DNA of 64,000 nucleotides, from the NCBI RefSeq assembly GCF_039537985.1, contig NZ_BAABBN010000003.1, positions 1 to 64,000 of the forward strand. Reading direction: 5' to 3'. The translations under genes and the position numbers were made by a program. Shown here in pieces: positions 42,656 through 51,958 of the stretch. The notes under the pieces were generated by a model. The model did no database searches and was not told where the DNA came from. It was given only the letters and a program-made list of their open reading frames with translations. Numbering within the stretch: position 1 is the first letter of the stretch; every line of letters starts with the position of its first letter. The stretch is from Litoribacillus peritrichatus. Lineage in GTDB: Bacteria; Pseudomonadota; Gammaproteobacteria; Pseudomonadales; Litoribrevibacteraceae.

Positions 42656-43690
42656 TCAGTTTATGAACTTTTCCTGCCAGATTCGTTTCCCATCTTGCAA
42701 TGTCTCCATCGGAGTTCTGCCACAGCAGCGTTTCCCCTGATGAGTTCGTTCATTATTGTAATAATCCCGCCATTCGTCCAGGTCAGTTTGAAGTTCATCT
42801 ATTGATCCATAAATCTTCCGACGTAGCGCAGGCTGATAAAACTCCTGCAAGATTGTCTTATGAAAGCGCTCACAGATACCGTTAGTTTGTGGATGTCGAG
42901 CTTGCGTTCTGGTGTGCTCAATGTCGTTTACCGCGATATATAACCGGAAGTCATGGCTATCAGCTTTACCACAGTATTCTGTTCCACGATCTGTGAGAAT
43001 ACGGAGTATTGGAAGCTGTTCTAACGTATAGAATGGCAACACTCGATCATTGAGTAAATCCGCTGCTGTAATCGGCGTTTTCGTCGTGTACAGCTTGCAG
43101 TGAGCTGCTTTCGCATAAGTATCAACGTAGGTTTGCTGATAGATTCTTCCAACCCCTTTGAACGTCCCAGCATAGAATGTATCTTGTGACCCCAGATAAC
43201 CTGGGTGAGCTGTATCAACCTCGCCACAAACTTCATTATCCAGTTTCTTACGTTCTAATGTCTGTACTTGCGATTCCGTAAGTATCAAGCCTTCTTTAGC
43301 GATTTTGGCCTACAAGGCTTTCAATCGCAGTTTAAAATTAGCTAAATCGTGACGAAGCCAGACAGACCTCACACCACTCGGTGAGACGAAGATACCTTTC
43401 TTACGAAGTTCATTGGATACCCGAACTTGGCCATGAGCAGGTTCATCAATCGCATATTGAATCACCGCAGATTCAACAACCTGATCAACTCGGTTCTTAA
43501 GGTTTGGTACTCGTCGATTTTGATCAAGAAGCGATTCAACGCCACCTTCATAAACCGCTTCCTTGTAACGATAAAACGTATCTCTCGACACGCCCATCAT
43601 CTTACAAGCTTTAGAAATGTTCCCGAGTTCGTCAGCTAAATTTAACAAGCCAACTTTGTGTTTAACGATTTTATCGTTAGTATGAAGCAT
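42656..43690 (-). pseudogene. IS481-family transposase with an in-frame amber stop
   Basis: Read on the minus strand from ATG 43690 (AGAGGT ribosome-binding site 7 nt upstream), one frame runs to 42656 but is broken by a TAG at 43312-43310 (codon 127 of about 344). Before the stop there is a helix-turn-helix region (LGNISKACKMMGVSRDTFYR). After it the same frame continues AKIAKEGLILTESQVQTLER into the rve/DDE core: YVDTYAKAAHC with the first Asp, LTDRGTEYCG with the second, and NGICERFHKTI with the Glu. A single base change in a Glu codon (GAG to TAG) would explain the stop. The protein is therefore not made in full unless the codon is suppressed. Confidence 0.88.
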
Positions 43691-43774
43691 GAGGGTTACC
43701 TCTTGTGTATTTTGATTTTCAGGTTTCGTCACCTTCAATCAAAGTCGGTAACCCTCTCTTTTTCAAGAAGAGGT

Positions 43775-43794
43775 GTCAGATTGAGTCTGAACTA
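43775..43794 (-). repeat. Right inverted repeat of the IS481-type element
   Basis: GTCAGATTGAGTCTGAACTA is the partner of 42598-42617 with two mismatches in the centre. Confidence 0.7.
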
Positions 43795-44051
43795 ATATAG
43801 ATAGATAGACGCTGCTAAACTGTAAGTGTTCACTTCAGGCCGTCTTCATCGCCTAAACCTCACTTCACGTATATTCCGGACATCATGATCATGAACACCC
43901 ATTCTGGCGCAACGTGAACACCCGTTCTGATTTATCATGAACACTCAGCTCGGCTTCATCGTGGAAGGCGTTCATTTTGGAGCGTTATTCTAAACCAAAT
44001 ACCTGCGCGTTAATCTTTGGTCTACATTCTTTAGTGAAATTTGAGACCACC
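43795..44051 (+). other. IS-derived spacer between the IS481 element and the IS66 remnant
   Basis: No gene can be supported here. The stretch holds the 23-bp spaced repeats described separately, and an inverted copy-like motif (GTGTTCACTTCAGGCCGTC) near 43827. It appears to be decayed mobile DNA. Confidence 0.45.
43892..43952 (+). repeat. Three short direct repeats at exact 23-bp spacing
   Basis: TGAACACCCATTCTG at 43892, TGAACACCCGTTCTG at 43915 and the weaker TGAACACTCAGCTCG at 43938 are each 23 bp apart. Such arrays occur near the ends of some IS elements (for example IS21-like) as transposase-binding sites. No matching transposase gene is present. Confidence 0.6.
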
Positions 44052-44326
44052 ATGAGCAATTCTAACTACATCCGTCGTACACCCGAACAATGGCAAGCCA
44101 TTATTAACGATTTCTCTGCACCCGACTTGTCCGGTCTTCAATTTTGCAAACAAAAAATATTCAATACGCCTACTTTTGTAAATGGCGGCAGCGTTTATTG
44201 AACAATCAATACGTGTCAGCAGAGCCGGCTTTTCTGGATTTAAGTCCCCTTGCCGGTAGTACCACAGACCTAATCTGGCGCATCACTCTTAAACTTGGCA
44301 GCGGTGTTGAATTAGTTTTGAGTTAA
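44052..44326 (+). pseudogene. IS66-family accessory gene tnpA, frameshifted remnant
   Basis: From ATG 44052 the frame reads YIRRTPEQWQAIINDFSAPD and SGLQFCKQK, then shifts. One extra base restores NIQYAYFCKWRQRLLNNQY and AFLDLSPLAGST..WRITLKLGSGVELVLS, which is the typical IS66 TnpA (IS66 Orf1) sequence with its C-terminal WRI.L.LG.GVELVL. The break lies in a run of six A (44152-44157), so loss of one A is the likely cause. The tnpB and tnpC genes of IS66 are missing, so this is a remnant only. Confidence 0.85.
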
Positions 44327-44548
44327 ATCTGATGTTTTTACCGTAAGTGTCCAACAAACCGCATCTGGTTTTGAACTTTCGGCTAAGGTTGACGTGGTCA
44401 AGCTCAATATTTCAAGGCAGTAATAGCTCAAAGTCGTCCAGACTTTCACTGCTCGGTAATTCTCTAAACAGCGTCTTGAAATAGTAAACGAGCCATAAAC
44501 TCCATCTAATAAGGTAGTTATATCATTTTTCTACTGGCTCGCTATGAG
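44327..44548 (+). other. Gene-free stretch between the IS66 remnant and the wecA-like gene
   Basis: No gene, tRNA or clear terminator is seen in these 222 bp. It may be the residual flank of a deleted transposon. CCGTAAGTGTCCAACAAACC near 44341 is reminiscent of a transposon end but cannot be assigned. Confidence 0.4.
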
Positions 44549-45586
44549 TTATTTAAATTTTTTAATTACTTTGCTTAGCCCCCAAGCATGATTTATTCCT
44601 ATTGTATAAATTCCAAAAAGGGTTAACCAGAACAGCATTAAATTCCACTCACTCATCTCGTTCTTTAGTAGTACATATCCTAATAGAGAAATCATACTTG
44701 CTAGTATTAAAATTAGCACCAATGCTTCTGTGGCTGTAAAACCGGCTCTCATTATTATGTGATGTAAATGGTTTCTGTCGGGCTTAAATGGTGATTGCCC
44801 TTTTTTTAGTCGACGTATCATAATTGCCCCCATGTCCATTAGTGGTATTGCTATTATCCAAATGGCCATTACTGGTGGTGTATTGGAGCTTCCTTGTGTG
44901 GTTTCAGCGAGCAGCCAGACAACCATGAAACCAATAAACATGCTGCCAGCATCTCCCATGAATACCTTTGGAACTCGTATTCTAAATGGTTGTAAGTTGA
45001 ATAGCATATAGGCTAATAGACAAGAGATGACTGCTGGGACTGCAATAGTGAGAGGAATGCTATCGTTATAAATAATTATAGAAAGTAGAGTGATAATAGT
45101 GACGCCGCTACATAGGCCGTCAATGCCATCCATCATATTGAATGCATTGATGCATCCAATAACTGCAACTATTGTAAAGAAAGGTGCGATCTTGCCCAAC
45201 TCAACTTCTCCAGAGTCAAATAAGTTTCCAAGGGTATCGATCTTTACGTCTGCGCCGTAGACCATAATTAAGGCTATGGTCGCTTGTACGACAAGTCGGA
45301 ACTTGAATGAAAGGTCTTTGAAGTCGTCTAAGGCGCCTAGAGCAACCATAATACATGAACATATTAAAAAAATAGTGTTTGTGTGAGAAGGCTCTATAGA
45401 GAAAAAACTCACTACTAAATAAGCTGAAAAAATACTTATTCCACCAATTAGAGGAATCTTTCCCTTATGGTGTTTTCGTTGGTTGGGGGTGTCGATTAGG
45501 CCGACTTTCTCGGCAAATGGTTTATATATAATTATGAAAAAGCAGGTAATCAAAAATGCGAAGAAAGGAACTACTGAGGGGCTCAC
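44549..45586 (-). CDS. wecA: Undecaprenyl-phosphate GlcNAc-1-phosphate transferase (WecA family)
   Basis: An integral membrane protein of 345 residues with about eleven hydrophobic segments. It carries the WecA/MraY family motifs: the LGALDDFKDLSFKFR Asp pair, NAFNMMDGIDGLCSG, VFMGDAGSMFIGFM, and the WecA-type HLHH (DRNHLHHIIMRAGF). It would start repeat-unit synthesis by moving a HexNAc-1-phosphate to undecaprenyl phosphate at the cytoplasmic face. No WbaP- or WcaJ-type initiating enzyme is seen in the main locus, so this one probably fills the role. It lies on the opposite strand and points towards the IS remnants. Confidence 0.93.
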   Translation of the reverse strand: MSPSVVPFFAFLITCFFIIIYKPFAEKVGLIDTPNQRKHHKGKIPLIGGISIFSAYLVVSFFSIEPSHTNTIFLICSCIMVALGALDDFKDLSFKFRLVVQATIALIMVYGADVKIDTLGNLFDSGEVELGKIAPFFTIVAVIGCINAFNMMDGIDGLCSGVTIITLLSIIIYNDSIPLTIAVPAVISCLLAYMLFNLQPFRIRVPKVFMGDAGSMFIGFMVVWLLAETTQGSSNTPPVMAIWIIAIPLMDMGAIMIRRLKKGQSPFKPDRNHLHHIIMRAGFTATEALVLILILASMISLLGYVLLKNEMSEWNLMLFWLTLFGIYTIGINHAWGLSKVIKKFK

Positions 45587-45807
45587 TTCATTTCCTTGAA
45601 GATTTCAATGTTATAAAAAGGACATAGTAGCAGCAGGGCATCTGTTTGTAAAAAATTGTAGCTGTTTTCCTTCGGTGCAATATTAGACATGTGCAGCTTG
45701 TGTCTGTGGGCTTGTTGTCACAATATCTTAAGTGTATGTTACTTCAGTTCTTAGGATAGTTTAATATCATTTATAAAGTATATATATTTTTTAATAGAGT
45801 TTTACAT

Positions 45808-46974
45808 ATGAAAATTGCGGTTGCAGGTATAGGTTACGTTGGTCTTTCGAATGCAGTTTTGTTGGCTCAAAAAAATCGAGTAGTTGCTATTGATCTGGTT
45901 TCGGAGAAAGTTGATTTATTAAATAGTAAGAAGTCTCCTATTGTGGACTCTGAAATTGAAGATTACCTTCAGAATAAAGAGTTGGACTTACTCGCAACAA
46001 CGGATAAGGAAAAAGCCTATCTTGATGCAGATTTCGTAATTATAGCAACCCCAACGGACTATGACCCTGATACTAATTACTTCAATACCAAGTCTGTAGA
46101 GGCTGTCATCTCGGATGTTTTAGAAATCAACCCTTCTGCGACGATGGTGATTAAATCTACGGTTCCTGTTGGTTATACCGCTTCTGTAAAAGAAAAGTTT
46201 GGTGTTGATAATATTCTTTTTTCTCCTGAGTTTTTACGTGAAGGTCAGGCGCTTTATGATAATTTGCATCCTTCAAGAATAATTGTTGGTGAGCAGAGTG
46301 AGCGAGCTAAGATTTTTGCAGGGCTCTTACAGGAAGGGGCGTTGAAAAAAAATGTACCTATGTTGTTTGTAGATTCAACAGAAGCAGAAGCTGTTAAATT
46401 GTTTTCTAATACTTATCTTGCCTTAAGGGTCTCTTACTTTAATGAGTTGGATACATATGCTGAAATGCACGGCTTAAACTCTAGGCAAATCATTGAAGGT
46501 GTTAGTTTAGACCCGAGAATTGGAGGGCACTATAATAATCCGTCGTTTGGATATGGTGGTTATTGCTTGCCTAAGGATACTAAGCAGTTACGTGCTAATT
46601 ATAACAATGTGCCAAATGAGATTATCGGGGCAATTGTGGATGCTAATAGAACAAGAAAGGACTTTATTGCTGAATCTATCCTGAAGAGAAATCCGCATAC
46701 TGTGGGTATATATAGGCTGATCATGAAGTCGGGCTCAGATAATTTCAGAGCTTCTGCGGTACAAGGTATCATGAAGCGCATAAAGGCAAAAGGTGTTGAG
46801 GTCGTTGTGTATGAGCCAGTGCTTAAGGAGTCTGAGTTCTTCCGTTCGAAAGTAATCCGAGACCTTGAAGAATTTAAAGCAAAGTCTGATGTGATTGTTT
46901 CAAATCGAATGGTTGACGAGTTAAGTGATGTCGAGGAGAAGGTTTATACCAGAGATATCTTTAACGCAGATTGA
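45808..46974 (+). CDS. ugd: UDP-glucose 6-dehydrogenase
   Basis: Ugd oxidises UDP-glucose to UDP-glucuronic acid using 2 NAD. The NAD motif AVAGIGYVGLSNAVLLAQ opens the protein; further motifs are IATPTDYDP, VIKSTVPVGYT, FSPEFLREGQAL and the catalytic Cys region SFGYGGYCLPKDTKQL. The 388 residues match E. coli Ugd. It has its own leader of about 220 bp, divergent from wecA, and closes the surface-glycan gene set. Confidence 0.94.
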   Translation: MKIAVAGIGYVGLSNAVLLAQKNRVVAIDLVSEKVDLLNSKKSPIVDSEIEDYLQNKELDLLATTDKEKAYLDADFVIIATPTDYDPDTNYFNTKSVEAVISDVLEINPSATMVIKSTVPVGYTASVKEKFGVDNILFSPEFLREGQALYDNLHPSRIIVGEQSERAKIFAGLLQEGALKKNVPMLFVDSTEAEAVKLFSNTYLALRVSYFNELDTYAEMHGLNSRQIIEGVSLDPRIGGHYNNPSFGYGGYCLPKDTKQLRANYNNVPNEIIGAIVDANRTRKDFIAESILKRNPHTVGIYRLIMKSGSDNFRASAVQGIMKRIKAKGVEVVVYEPVLKESEFFRSKVIRDLEEFKAKSDVIVSNRMVDELSDVEEKVYTRDIFNAD

Positions 46975-47042
46975 TATCGAGGTGTAACTCTGTCCTAAAG
47001 GTTGGGTGAATTTAAGTTTTATAAAAAAACCAATAAAAACAG

Positions 47043-47070
47043 TTGACGAGTGGGATTCTGTACGTATAAT
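47043..47070 (+). promoter_or_regulatory. Predicted sigma-70 promoter of tRNA-Leu
   Basis: TTGACG (47043-47048), a 16-bp spacer and TATAAT (47065-47070), about 49 bp before the mature tRNA 5' end. The -10 box is perfect, as expected for a stable RNA promoter. Confidence 0.8.
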
Positions 47071-47118
47071 GCGTCTCACTCTTCAACGGAATAGATTCAA
47101 AGCTTCTGTTTTTATAGT

Positions 47119-47205
47119 GCCAGTGTGGTGAAATTGGTAGACACGTCGGATTCAAAATCCGATTCCTTCACGGGAGTGGCGGTTCGAGTCCGCCCACTGG
47201 TACCA
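47119..47205 (+). tRNA. tRNA-Leu (anticodon CAA)
   Basis: The 87-nt gene has an acceptor stem GCCAGTG/CACTGGT with a terminal G-U pair. Its anticodon arm is TCGGA-TTCAAAA-TCCGA (anticodon CAA, reading UUG), it has a long variable arm (TTCCTTCACGGGAGT), a T-arm with GGTTCGAGTCC, and an encoded CCA. The long variable arm confirms the class II leucine type. Confidence 0.97.
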
Positions 47206-47315
47206 TTCTAAATCTTAGTTCTCCTTCTTAAAAATTTCTTTTATAAATCCTCTAGAGATTTCTTGTCTTTGTCGTTAGAATTGCGTCAATTTTATTTCTG
47301 CTTGTAGTCCTGTCT

Positions 47316-48362
47316 ATGGAAGTTTCGAAGTTTCATTTTGATTTACCCAAAGAGTTAATCGCCAGTCAGCCGCTTAAACAAAGAAGTGCTTCTCGTTTGC
47401 TTCAGTTGGATACTGAAAGTGGTCAGTGTGTTCATGGAAATTTTACTGATATAGAGCAGCTGTTAAATCCTGGTGATTTATTGGTATTTAATAATACCAA
47501 AGTAATACCTGCTCGCTTGTTTGGTCAAAAAGAGTCCGGAGGAAAGATTGAGGTTTTGGTGGAGCGTGTTATTGATGATCGGAATGTGTTGGCGCATGTC
47601 AGATCCAATCGCTCACCAAAAGCAGGTGCAAGGATATTATTAGAGGGTCAGCAGTGGATTGAAGTGACTGGTCGTGAAGGTGCTCTTTTTAAGCTTCAAT
47701 TCGACGATCAAGGGGTGAGTGTTCTCGATGCTTTGGAAGCGTTAGGTCATATGCCTTTGCCTCCTTATATGGAGCGAGAAGATCAGTTAGAGGATCGTGA
47801 AAGGTATCAGACTGTCTATGCTGAAAAACCAGGTGCTGTTGCAGCGCCGACGGCAGGGCTGCACTTTGATCAGGATTTATTAGAAAAGTTGTCTGATAAG
47901 GGGGTCGAGTTCGGTTATGTGACGCTTCATGTGGGGGCGGGAACGTTTCAGCCCGTTAAGGTTGATCATGTTGATGATCATGTCATGCATTCCGAATACA
48001 TTGAAGTTGATGAGGTTTTGTGTCAGCAAGTGATCGACTGCAAGGCTCGGGGTGGCAGGGTGATTGCGGTTGGCACTACATCCGTGAGAAGTCTTGAATC
48101 GGCTTGTTGGAAAAGCACTTTACCAAACTCACAGATCGCACCTTATTTTGGTGAGACGGATATTTTTATCTATCCGGGTTACCAGTGGAACTTGGTGGAT
48201 GCCATGGTGACTAATTTCCATCTGCCTGAATCGACTTTGATTATGTTGGTTTCTGCATTCGCCGGTTATGAAAATATAATGTTTGCTTACGATGAGGCGG
48301 TAAAAGAGCGATACCGTTTTTTTAGTTATGGCGATGCGATGTTCTTAATGCGTCAAAAGTGA
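47316..48362 (+). CDS. queA: S-adenosylmethionine:tRNA ribosyltransferase-isomerase
   Basis: QueA transfers and isomerises the ribosyl moiety of SAM to 7-aminomethyl-7-deazaguanine in tRNA, giving epoxyqueuosine. The family signatures are clear: FDLPKELIASQPLKQRSASR at the N-terminus, LVFNNTKVIPARLFG, AAPTAGLHFD, THVGAGTFQPVK (here TLHVGAGTFQPVK) and TNFHLPESTLIMLVSAFAG near the end. The length of 348 is normal. It is followed by tgt, so queuosine genes are adjacent as in many gammaproteobacteria. Confidence 0.97.
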   Translation: MEVSKFHFDLPKELIASQPLKQRSASRLLQLDTESGQCVHGNFTDIEQLLNPGDLLVFNNTKVIPARLFGQKESGGKIEVLVERVIDDRNVLAHVRSNRSPKAGARILLEGQQWIEVTGREGALFKLQFDDQGVSVLDALEALGHMPLPPYMEREDQLEDRERYQTVYAEKPGAVAAPTAGLHFDQDLLEKLSDKGVEFGYVTLHVGAGTFQPVKVDHVDDHVMHSEYIEVDEVLCQQVIDCKARGGRVIAVGTTSVRSLESACWKSTLPNSQIAPYFGETDIFIYPGYQWNLVDAMVTNFHLPESTLIMLVSAFAGYENIMFAYDEAVKERYRFFSYGDAMFLMRQK

Positions 48363-48430
48363 CGTGTGTGCCTTGTAATTTTCTAAATCATCACAATTAA
48401 CTATAAACATCAAAATTAAATGGAGTCATT

Positions 48431-49576
48431 GTGTCTCGAAAGTGTTTTATGTCTTTTTCTGTGAGCAATACAGAAGGTAAAGCCCGTAGGGGAAGATTGG
48501 ATTTTCCTCGTGGTTCGGTGGAGACGCCGGCGTTTATGCCTGTTGGGACATACGGCACAGTGAAGGGGATGCTTCCTCGTGATATCGAGGAGATAGGTGC
48601 AGATATCATTTTAGGTAATACTTTTCATTTGATGTTGCGTCCAGGTACGGAAGTGGTGAAAGAGCACGGCACGCTTCATGATTTTATTCAGTGGGATAAA
48701 CCTATTCTGACGGATTCTGGCGGCTTCCAGGTTTTTAGTTTGGGGGAAATGCGGAAAATTACTGAAGAGGGTGTGACTTTTAAATCGCCGATTAATGGAA
48801 GTAAGGTCGAGTTGACGCCAGAGCGCTCTATGGAAGTTCAGCGGGAGCTGGGTTCTGATGTTGTTATGATTTTTGATGAGTGCACGCCTTACCCTGCGAC
48901 GGAAGAACAGGCGAAAGAATCGATGGAGTTATCTATGCGTTGGGCGAAGCGCAGTAAAGATGCGCATGGAGATAACCCTTCCGCTCTGTTTGGGATTATT
49001 CAGGGGGGGATGTATGAGCACTTGCGCGATGTATCACTGGAAGGGCTGACAAACATTGGCTTTGATGGCTATGCAATTGGTGGTCTGTCGGTTGGTGAGC
49101 CTAAAGATGAAATGATGAAGGTTTTGTCATATTTAGCGCATAAAATGCCAGAGGATAAGCCAAGGTATTTGATGGGGGTTGGTAAGCCTGAAGACCTGGT
49201 GGAGGGTGTTCGACGTGGGGTAGATATGTTTGATTGCGTTATGCCAACTCGCAATGCCCGAAACGGTCATCTGTTTACGACGGAAGGTGTTATTAAGATT
49301 CGAAATGCTAAGCACCGTCATGATACAAGTACGCTGGACAGTGAATGTGATTGTTATACCTGCCAGAATTTTTCGAGAGCGTATTTACATCATCTTGATA
49401 AATGTCAGGAAATGCTGGGCGCGCAGCTAAACACAATACACAATTTAAGGTATTATCAGCGACTTATGGCTGGTATTCGTAGTGCGCTTGAAGAAGGCTC
49501 ATTCGAGCAGTTTATTGAAGAGTTTTATCAAAAGCGGGGTATGGAAGTGCCTTCGTTGGAAAATAAAGAAAGTTAA
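48431..49576 (+). CDS. tgt: Queuine/preQ1 tRNA-guanine transglycosylase
   Basis: Tgt exchanges guanine-34 of the GUN-anticodon tRNAs for preQ1. The motifs are intact: RRGRLDFPRGSVETPAFMPV, TDSGGFQVFSLG with the catalytic Asp region, GIIQGG, and the zinc site CDCYTC...HHLDKCQEM with the three Cys and one His. It is 381 residues from GTG 48431, which has GGAG 5 nt upstream. The internal ATG at 48449 would also give a plausible start (MSFSVSNTEGKARRGR). Confidence 0.96.
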   Translation: MSRKCFMSFSVSNTEGKARRGRLDFPRGSVETPAFMPVGTYGTVKGMLPRDIEEIGADIILGNTFHLMLRPGTEVVKEHGTLHDFIQWDKPILTDSGGFQVFSLGEMRKITEEGVTFKSPINGSKVELTPERSMEVQRELGSDVVMIFDECTPYPATEEQAKESMELSMRWAKRSKDAHGDNPSALFGIIQGGMYEHLRDVSLEGLTNIGFDGYAIGGLSVGEPKDEMMKVLSYLAHKMPEDKPRYLMGVGKPEDLVEGVRRGVDMFDCVMPTRNARNGHLFTTEGVIKIRNAKHRHDTSTLDSECDCYTCQNFSRAYLHHLDKCQEMLGAQLNTIHNLRYYQRLMAGIRSALEEGSFEQFIEEFYQKRGMEVPSLENKES

Positions 49577-49620
49577 GATTTCAAACGATTATTAAATTTA
49601 TTTAAATTAGGAGTTAATCA

Positions 49621-49962
49621 GTGAGCTTTTTTATCTCTCAAGCAGTAGCGGATGCCGGCGCAGCGGCGGCACCTGCAGGCCCAAGCGCTATTGGTCAGTT
49701 GGTAATGTTGGGTGGCTTTGTTCTTATCTTTTATTTTCTTTTGTGGCGCCCTCAGTCTAAAAGAGCAAAAGAGCATCGTGAGTTGATTGGCAACCTTGGC
49801 AAGGGTGACGAGGTCGCTACAAGTGGTGGCATGCTTGGTAAGATTACTGCGGTAACTGATGATTATGTGGCTTTGGATATTGCTGAAGGTACTGAAATTA
49901 AAGTTCAGAAGGTTGCAATCACTGCAGTTCTTCCAAAAGGCACCATTAAGTCCGTTAAGTAG
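49621..49962 (+). CDS. yajC: Preprotein translocase subunit YajC
   Basis: A 113-residue inner-membrane protein with one N-terminal membrane segment (LVMLGGFVLIFYFLLWRPQS) followed by KRAKEHRELIGNLGKGDEVA and GGMLGKITAV, the YajC signature. It is the accessory subunit of the SecDF-YajC complex. The start is GTG with AGGAG upstream. It lies between tgt and secD as usual in this group. Confidence 0.95.
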   Translation: MSFFISQAVADAGAAAAPAGPSAIGQLVMLGGFVLIFYFLLWRPQSKRAKEHRELIGNLGKGDEVATSGGMLGKITAVTDDYVALDIAEGTEIKVQKVAITAVLPKGTIKSVK

Positions 49963-50095
49963 GTTTGTTGTGGGTTGTTATTAACTAAGCAAACTTCAAT
50001 AACAATAAACTGACACGGCTGGATTTATCCAGTCGTTGTTGTATTTAGATTGAGGGCGTTCGTGCTCTCATTCAGGATGAAAGTAAGGCACGAAA

Positions 50096-51955
50096 ATGCT
50101 AAATCGATATCCCTTATGGAAATATCTGGTCATATTAGCGGTTGTGGTTGTTGGCTGTATTTACGCCGCGCCTAATATGTACCCTGAAGACCCAGCGGTT
50201 CAAATCTCGGAAACGAGAAGTAGCGGTGCTTTAAGTGCTTCAAAATTAACTGAAATTCGCGATGTGTTGGCGAAAGCAGATATTGAGGTTCTTAAAGAGG
50301 AAAGCGAAGACCAAAAGGCATTGTTTCGATTCAAGTCTGGTTCGGATCAGATCAAGGCTAAGCCATTAATTGAAGGTGTTTTGGGTCAGGACTTTACGGT
50401 TGCCTTAAACATGGCTCCTACGACACCTGAGTGGTTGTCTTCTCTGGGTGCAAATCCAATGAAGTTAGGGTTGGACTTGCGTGGTGGCGTTCATTTCTTA
50501 CTGGAAGTGGATATGGAGAAAGCCATTACTCAGCGAATGGAGGTTTATGCGGGTGAGGTCAAGCGTTTACTTCGCACAGAAGATATTAGGTATCGCCGTG
50601 TTGAACTGAAAGGCAATGATCTCGAGCTGACCTTTCGTAAAGACGTTGATCGAGAAGCCGGTCGTGACTTCTTAAGAAAAGAATATCAGGACTTTGTCGC
50701 TACCGAAAAAGAAGATGATCAATACTTCTACCTCAATTTGTCTTTGACGGATGCGAAAGTTAAAGAAATTAAAGATTATGCAATCAGTCAAAACTTAACG
50801 ACGTTGCGAAATCGAGTGAACGAACTAGGTGTAGCTGAGCCATTGGTTCAGCGTCAGGGTCAGGATCGAATTGTTGTTCAGTTGCCGGGTGTGCAGGATA
50901 CGGCCGCTGCTAAAGAAGTGTTGGGTTCTACTGCGGAGTTGCAATTTCGTTTAGAGGCTTTACCTGATGCTTCTATCACTCAACGCCAGTCGTTTAGTTT
51001 TAGGGATAACCCTAACCGTCGCGCTAATATTGAAAAAGATATTATTTTAACTGGGCAAAGTGTTTCAACGGCTTCTCTTGGCTTTGATGAAAATGGTTTG
51101 CCGCAGGTGAATATTTCTTTGGATGCGAGTGGTGGTAAGTTAATGCATCGTGTGACTCGTAAAGCTGTGGGTCGCAAGATGGCGGTGATCTTTATTGAGC
51201 ACAAAACAAGAAAGGTTAATAAAATTGTCGATGGTGAAATCGTTGAAGAGCGTCATAAGTACTCTCAGCAGGGCATTATTAGTCTTGCTACGATTCAAAG
51301 TCCGTTAGGTAACAGTTTCCGTATTACTGGTTTGGACAGCCCTCAGGAAGCTTCAAATTTATCACTTCTATTAAGAGCTGGTTCGCTAGCCGCGCCTATT
51401 TATTTTGTAGAAGAAAGAACTGTAGGGCCGAGCTTGGGCCAAGAGAATATTGATCTTGGTGTGACGTCAGTACAGATTGGTTTGGCGCTTGTCCTTGTCT
51501 TTATGATTCTTTTCTATCGAGTCTTTGGTGTGGTTGCTAACATGGCGTTGATCTTGAATCTGGTCATCTTGGTTGCGGTCATGTCTTTGATGTCAGCTAC
51601 GTTAACACTTCCGGGCATTGCCGGTATTGTTTTGACTGTCGGTATGGCGGTTGATGCTAATGTGTTGATTTTTTCTCGCATACGAGAGGAATTAAAAAAT
51701 GGCGCGCCTCCACAATCTGCAATTCATGCGGGTTACGAGCGAGCATTTGTCACTATTTTTGATGCAAACTTAACGACCTTGATTGTTGCTGTGATTTTGT
51801 TTGCGGTTGGTACCGGCCCTGTTAAAGGGTTTGCCGTCACTCTTATGGTGGGTATTACCACTTCTATGTTTACAGCGATTATGCTGACTCGAGGCGTCAT
51901 TAACTTAATTTATGGCGGAAGAAATATTAAAACTTTGTCGATAGGAGGCGTATAA
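50096..51955 (+). CDS. secD: Protein translocase subunit SecD
   Basis: SecD, with SecF, uses the proton gradient to help protein export. The 619-residue protein has an N-terminal membrane helix, LGLDLRGGVHFLLEVDM (the D1 motif), a large periplasmic P1 region, and six C-terminal helices with VDANVLIFSRIREELKNG (the conserved D4 motif). Length and order are normal for E. coli-type SecD. A 133-bp gap with a weak hairpin (50016-50035) precedes it; this may modulate read-through from yajC. Confidence 0.96.
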   Translation: MLNRYPLWKYLVILAVVVVGCIYAAPNMYPEDPAVQISETRSSGALSASKLTEIRDVLAKADIEVLKEESEDQKALFRFKSGSDQIKAKPLIEGVLGQDFTVALNMAPTTPEWLSSLGANPMKLGLDLRGGVHFLLEVDMEKAITQRMEVYAGEVKRLLRTEDIRYRRVELKGNDLELTFRKDVDREAGRDFLRKEYQDFVATEKEDDQYFYLNLSLTDAKVKEIKDYAISQNLTTLRNRVNELGVAEPLVQRQGQDRIVVQLPGVQDTAAAKEVLGSTAELQFRLEALPDASITQRQSFSFRDNPNRRANIEKDIILTGQSVSTASLGFDENGLPQVNISLDASGGKLMHRVTRKAVGRKMAVIFIEHKTRKVNKIVDGEIVEERHKYSQQGIISLATIQSPLGNSFRITGLDSPQEASNLSLLLRAGSLAAPIYFVEERTVGPSLGQENIDLGVTSVQIGLALVLVFMILFYRVFGVVANMALILNLVILVAVMSLMSATLTLPGIAGIVLTVGMAVDANVLIFSRIREELKNGAPPQSAIHAGYERAFVTIFDANLTTLIVAVILFAVGTGPVKGFAVTLMVGITTSMFTAIMLTRGVINLIYGGRNIKTLSIGGV

Positions 51956-51958
51956 GCC

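Larger units (their letters stand above)
42598..43794 (-). mobile_element. IS481-type insertion sequence, transposase inactivated by an amber codon
   Basis: The element is about 1.2 kb and bounded by imperfect inverted repeats of about 20 bp (TAGTTCAGACTtgATCTGAC at the left, the complement with CA for TG at the right). It carries one transposase frame on the minus strand. I found no clear target-site duplication, so the ends may be off by a few bases or one flank may have been rearranged. It inserted between rmlD and the IS66 remnant. Confidence 0.8.
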
